Assembly (NCBI RefSeq): GCF_051020975.1
Contig: NC_135042.1
Location: 10,625,888-10,689,887, forward strand
Direction of reading: 5' to 3'
DNA: 64,000 nucleotides
Source: Osmia lignaria lignaria
Taxonomy: Eukaryota; Arthropoda; Insecta; Hymenoptera; Megachilidae
The position numbers and the translations under genes were made by a program. The notes beneath the pieces are model-generated. The model was not told the DNA's origin. It ran no database searches and saw only the letters and a program-made list of their open reading frames with translations. Positions 59,711 to 64,000 of this stretch are shown piece by piece (positions within the stretch are counted from its first letter, which is position 1; each line of letters starts with the position of its first letter).

Positions 59711-60303
59711 TTTCCTTTTATCTTCTTATCGATGAATCGTCGAGTGTTCTCGTTTATGAAAGAAGGGAACCCTGGGTAAATATACGGTGAACAATGACCC
59801 CCTAAAGAAGGAGATCGAACGAAATGGAGTGTGCGGTGACATAAACGGCCAATAACGAGCCGAACGTTTATTCAAATAATATTCATCTGTCAATCTGACG
59901 GTGCTTGTAACATAGCCCGTTTAATAAAAGTTCGAGCTTGCGCGGAAGTAAGCAAACCCCGTGCTTTTGCGTGGCAGTTGTTTGATCAGTGCATCAGCGT
60001 GAGGGCAGCGCGCACATCGTTACCAGAGTCACTTGGGTTACCTTAGTCCATCGTGGAACATCGATCGCGGTGAATTAAAGGTGTATTTCTGAGATTTCCA
60101 AGTTTCAAACGACGACCTAAGAGAAAACATCTGGATCAAAGGTCCAGATACGATATCGAAAGAAAAAAGCAGAGGGAAGAAGAGAATCAAAGCGGTTCGA
60201 TCAGGTTCGATATCCGGTTAGAAGGGACCGGAAGAGATCGTTCGAACGTTAAACGACGAGTGTGTTGGATCGCTAAAGGCGATCGTTCGATCGTGAATCG
60301 CCG
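59711..60303 (+). promoter_or_regulatory. Candidate promoter and 5' UTR of the KChIP gene
   Basis: CpG-richer sequence with an initiator-like 'gatcagtgcatcag' near 59984, followed by purine-rich leader up to the ATG at 60304. The position fits a transcription start; no TATA box is seen. Confidence 0.35.
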
Positions 60304-63300
60304 ATGAAGGCACGTAAGAACCGCGAGAAAAGTAAGTCCATCAATCATACAGGCCGACTGTAATGCCGCTCGAGTTTCCTCTCCCGTAATCGGCGAAGGC
60401 CAGTCGATACGTCGTGGAAAAAGAGATCCTCCTTGAGACGAAAGGATCGGATACAACCCAGGCCCGAACTTATTAGGACCTCCCTCTTAATCGCGAAACA
60501 GTTCGTTCCGGTGTGTCAGTGCTAACAGCTGCCAAAGATGCAACGGCAAGGTGCGAGACTCGTTCGACAGAGACAGACGACTAAACTGTCCTCCTCCTAC
60601 TTCTTCTTTTTCTTCTTCTTCTTCTTCTTCGTTATCTTGTTTGACCCGTTGACGATTCCTAACGTTATGAGAGATAGCATCCTGGGTACTTGACCATGGT
60701 ATCATAGTTGATCCGCTTAGGGAACCGACCAACGCGATCATCCTCTTTGCAATTGTGTAACATCTCACTCTTTCGACTCGTGTATGTGTCTGTTTGCGTG
60801 CGTGCGTGTGCGTGCGTATGTACATCTAGCGCGTTTTCCAATTGACAAATGCTCCGAAAACGGAATGGCAAAGTGGGGTGGAAAACGGGGTAGGAGCTCT
60901 CCCGTTGCTATGGTGACCCCGGATGCCCGGGACCCGGGACCAGAGCTGCTATTGGAATTACAGTGCAGAGTATACATACGTCTATAATATGTACATATAC
61001 GAGGCAATTCGAAGCTTACAACCGTGTTTCAGATGATTTCTACTTCGGTAACTGTACGCTACAGGCAATCTTTTTCTCTTTTTCTCCTCATCAAAGTCTA
61101 TCTAACTGTTTAGTTAGAGACCTCTTAGAGACGTAGACGCATCGAATGTAAGAGCTTTCTTAACCGTATCGATTCTTCGACCCAGCTTCGTAGCTCTTTC
61201 AATCTTTCATCGTCTCCGTAGCGGGGCTAATCTAATTCTTTACATAGTTCCGTGATCGTAATTTTAGCAGCGATCAATGGGAAGCTTCTACCTTAGCCGC
61301 GTAAACAAGCCTGATAGAGTTTCGCTTTCAAACCTGTCGGCGATTCTTCTCAGGCGCATTAGAAATCATTAGAGAACACGCGTGGGTTAGCATGCAAACG
61401 CGAGATCGAACCGTGATTGTTTTTAAAACAGTGTATGTACACGGTGGAACGATGCCTACGAACCCCCCACGGAGCATCGTAGATGTGAAATCGAAAATTT
61501 GTCGAAAAAGAAACATCGGTTCGTCTGGTCGTTTCCAAGTATCGAAAGGAAGCATGCGTAAAGAGAAATAATTGCATGATATTAGGTATCCCAGAAACGC
61601 GCGAATTTATTTGCACCGTGATTTAATTGATCATTCATCGAACTTCAAAAATTCCCAGAATCGTTCGAGGAATTGACGAATGTCTGACCAACGCGATTGT
61701 CATCGAAGTAGATGCGATACTTTCATAAATATACATATAGTAGTGTGTGTAGCAGTGTACAGTCTCTCGTAGAATATGTTGGTAGATTTTTGGCTCGTTA
61801 GGTAACTTCTTTGGCTAGGTGCATATTTGAGTAGAGATAGCAACTACTCTCCTAGAGCTCGATACCCTTCTGTACATCGCGAGTGTTGGGTCACGCTTTC
61901 GTTCGGTCTTGAATCTTATTTCGACCACGGTTATTATATTAATAGAGCGTTAATGAGTATCGATTTTACACCTTCTGTACCGTTTCAATGTGAAACGCGT
62001 GTCTGGAAGAGTTGTGGACACTTTCAATTTGCTCGTTAACGAAAGCGACCGCTCGATGCTGCTAGTTTAGCGGATTGATCCGATAGATTTCACTTTCCAA
62101 CTCTGAAGTATATCTTGATTAGACCTTCACTGTTTTTTCTCTCTTCTTACTACACGCATCTTTCCATCGTCGTGTAATATTGGTACTTTTTCAAATTAGA
62201 TAAAAGGATAAAAAAGATGGAATTATGCACGAGCTATTATTTCTGCCTCTTCCCAAGTAAAACATGATCCTCGTACAAATCTTTATCGAGATTCGTTCGA
62301 ATTTATCTGCGTTCTGGTTCTAACTTCAAGACAGCAGTTTTTCCAGTACAAAATTATTGAACGATATTCGCGATCATGCATTGGTCGTATACGTAAATTG
62401 CCCGACAAAAAAATGGTGACACTTTGACGGTCGAGTAAGGCTAAGAAGGAATATAATCCGTTGAAACGTACGACCGTCAGAGGGTTGATACTACATCAGA
62501 CTGTTTTACCTGGGCAACGTTTCCTATTATTCTCTCGCTCACGAGTTCTCCGCCTGCAAGTCTATGCACCTGTACATCTCCAGGTAATTGTCCGTCTTGG
62601 CAATGCGCGCACTGTCTCCCGTAGAACCCCGTATTCGCTGAAGGGAGGTGTAGCCAGGTTCCCTGGAAGATCCAGCCGTGCTGTGTTTCTCGGGCACCCG
62701 GCGTATCTTCTCCCGGGTAATGCGCCTCTGTTCAAGCTCGTTGCACCCTGTCTCGTAAGTAGATATCGCCGTCGCCGTCTCCTCTCCTGCCTGCTAGTGA
62801 AAGAGAGGAGAAACGGCGTATTTCCCTTTAGCTTGACAATGTAGAAGAACAAGCATATTTGAGAGAAAACAAAGGTGAGAGGGGAGTATCTCGAACGCGT
62901 GGTACAGTCTTTAGGAGCGAACCGCCTGTTGGCAAACTTACAGAGGGCGAACTTGAAGAACTCGGGGGCGTTTTAGGGGGTTCGACCGCCGGTGCCCTTG
63001 CCCTCGGTGGTCGGCACAAGCCCGAGGAGCTTGCCACCTTGGCGGCCAACACCAGATTCTCCAGGAAGGAGATACAGCTGATTTATCGTGGTTTCAAGCA
63101 GGAATGCCCGACCGGTCTCGTCGACGAGGAAGCCTTCAAACAGATATTTTCACAGTTCTTTCCTCAGGGAGGTGAGTCATAATAATCCTTAGTGTTCTCT
63201 TATTATTTAACATTGAAACTTTTAGATGCCAGCCAGTACGCTCACTACGTCTTTAACACCATGAAGAGGAAACCGTCTGGAAAGATAAGCTTCGAGGTAA

Positions 63301-63794
63301 GCTCGTACTTATAAGTCTGTCAATGTACCAATACTGTTCTACAGCGATGTTGTCTTTACCTTTGTACAGGAATTTCTTACCATCTTGTCGAAAGTATCGA
63401 GGGGTTCGGTGGAGGAGAAACTTCAGTGGGTCTTTGGCCTTTACGATCTAGACGGGGATGGATTGATCAGTAAAGAAGAGATGCTGGACGTGGTTGGTTC
63501 CATATACGAAATGTTGGGCCGTTACACCCAGCCACAAATAGTTGAGCCGCATGTGGCTGCCAGAGAACACGTCGATCGCATTTTTCACGTGAGGGAAAAT
63601 AATCAATTTCACCGCTGTTGATGTTGCTCCACGTATTTCAGTATATGCTTCGTTAAATATATAACTTTTTCTTTTCTCCGTAGTTAATGGACGCAAACAA
63701 GGACGGCGTGGTGACAATCGAGGAATTAGTACAATGGTGTTCAAAGGACGAGCAACTATTGCGGAGTCTCGACACCCTTGACACTGTCTTATGA
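60304..63794 (+). CDS. KChIP-type EF-hand calcium sensor (Kv4 channel-interacting protein)
   Basis: KChIPs bind the N-terminus of Kv4 channels and tune their gating and surface expression. Sure exons: 62944-63171 (5' edge less sure), 63226-63296, 63370-63588, 63684-63794. The proposed first coding exon 60304-60331 (MKARKNREK, donor A/gtaagt) joins 62944 in exact phase, giving 218 residues. The core reads RFSRKEIQLIYRGFKQECPT, then FKQIFSQFFPQGDASQYAHY, LQWVFGLYDLDGDGLISKEE and LMDANKDGVVTIEELVQWCS. EF1 is the usual degenerate CPTG type. EF3 (DLDGDGLISKEE) and EF4 (DANKDGVVTIEE) are canonical. EF2 (KRKPSGKISFEE) has Lys at ligand positions 1 and 3 and should not bind calcium. The Gly/Leu-rich segment before the core is unusual. 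Alternative: exon 62944 could begin at 62832 behind a 'cctttag' acceptor. Confidence 0.88.
60332..62943 (+). other. Probable first intron of the KChIP gene
   Basis: No supportable coding exon. Contains a (TTC)n tract at about 60600-60634 and TG/CG-rich (GTGCGTGCG)-like sequence at 60782-60824. GC rises towards 62600-62950. Alternative 5' exons, common in KChIP genes, could lie here, but I cannot place one firmly. Confidence 0.4.
60600..60634. repeat. (TTC)n microsatellite
   Basis: Imperfect run of TTC triplets (cttcttctttttcttcttc...). It explains the poly-Glu open frame on the minus strand. Confidence 0.85.
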
Positions 63795-64000
63795 GATCTT
63801 TACTATTATTTTATAATCCTTCTTCGAACCCCAAAAGCCACAGATTCCCTGAATATTTTAATATGGCGCTCAATTGAGTTCTACGTGTAATTTCTAGAAA
63901 AATTATCCATCTTTGAGACGGAATTGAATTTTGAAGGAAAATTACGATTCGAACTCGTCGAACGCTGATTGTAAATATTATCCCACCTACCTAGTCTTTC
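63795..64000 (+). other. Start of the KChIP 3' UTR
   Basis: Sequence after the stop codon up to the window edge. No poly(A) signal is seen before the end, so the transcript continues outside. Confidence 0.5.

Noticed and set aside
60487..60825. Minus-strand frame with EEEEEKEE and His/Arg/Thr repeats
   Set aside because: Produced by the (TTC)n tract and GTGCGTGCG-like repeats. It lies in the KChIP intron.
62461..62844. 127-codon open frame upstream of the KChIP core
   Set aside because: Its start lies in Gly/Arg/Leu-biased GC-rich sequence with a frame different from KChIP and no family resemblance. Probably intronic.
1..64000. CRISPR array, operon, prophage or other prokaryotic system
   Set aside because: Spliced insect genes throughout. 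No spaced direct repeats of CRISPR type and no prokaryotic gene arrangement.

Overview
The window is nuclear DNA of an insect, most likely a hymenopteran (bee, ant or wasp). The basis is short-intron genes with GT..AG sites, an AT-rich but CpG-containing background, insect-type Smad4, VPS51, CHMP3 and complexin genes, and many small foldback transposons. The order is inferred, not proven. All gene models below were spliced by hand, by joining ORFs across GT/AG sites with compatible phase.

Layout. 1-2185: the 3' part of complexin (+). Its upstream exons lie outside the window. 2186-12145: about 10 kb of probable complexin 3' UTR and spacer with simple repeats. 12146-19946: a divergent heparanase-like GH79 gene (+) whose reading frame continues into an extension of about 1,240 residues. 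20460-26056: a gene (+) for a secreted, acidic, low-complexity protein of about 1,228 residues. 26483-34590 is a compact AT-rich block: CHMP3/Vps24 (+), a 107-residue unknown (+), an intronless triple-THAP protein (-), and VPS51 (+), the last two head to head. 34591-44163: 9.5 kb without a recognisable protein gene, holding a degenerate tRNA-Ala(CGC) and a foldback element. 44164-47425: Medea/Smad4 (+), convergent with mitochondrial ribosomal protein mS26 (51151-51930, -). 52-54 kb: a nest of foldback elements and a tRNA-like relic. 55853-58386: an uncharacterised gene (-) with a SAP-like N-terminus. 59165-59710: a nearly perfect 546-bp palindrome. 60304-63794: a KChIP-type EF-hand calcium sensor (+).

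The genes do not form one pathway. CHMP3 (ESCRT-III) and VPS51 (GARP/EARP) both act in endosomal traffic. Complexin and KChIP are both neuronal calcium and excitability genes. The least ordinary features are the heparanase-like gene and its secreted neighbour, and a population of hairpin-forming elements that lie close to splice sites in several introns.
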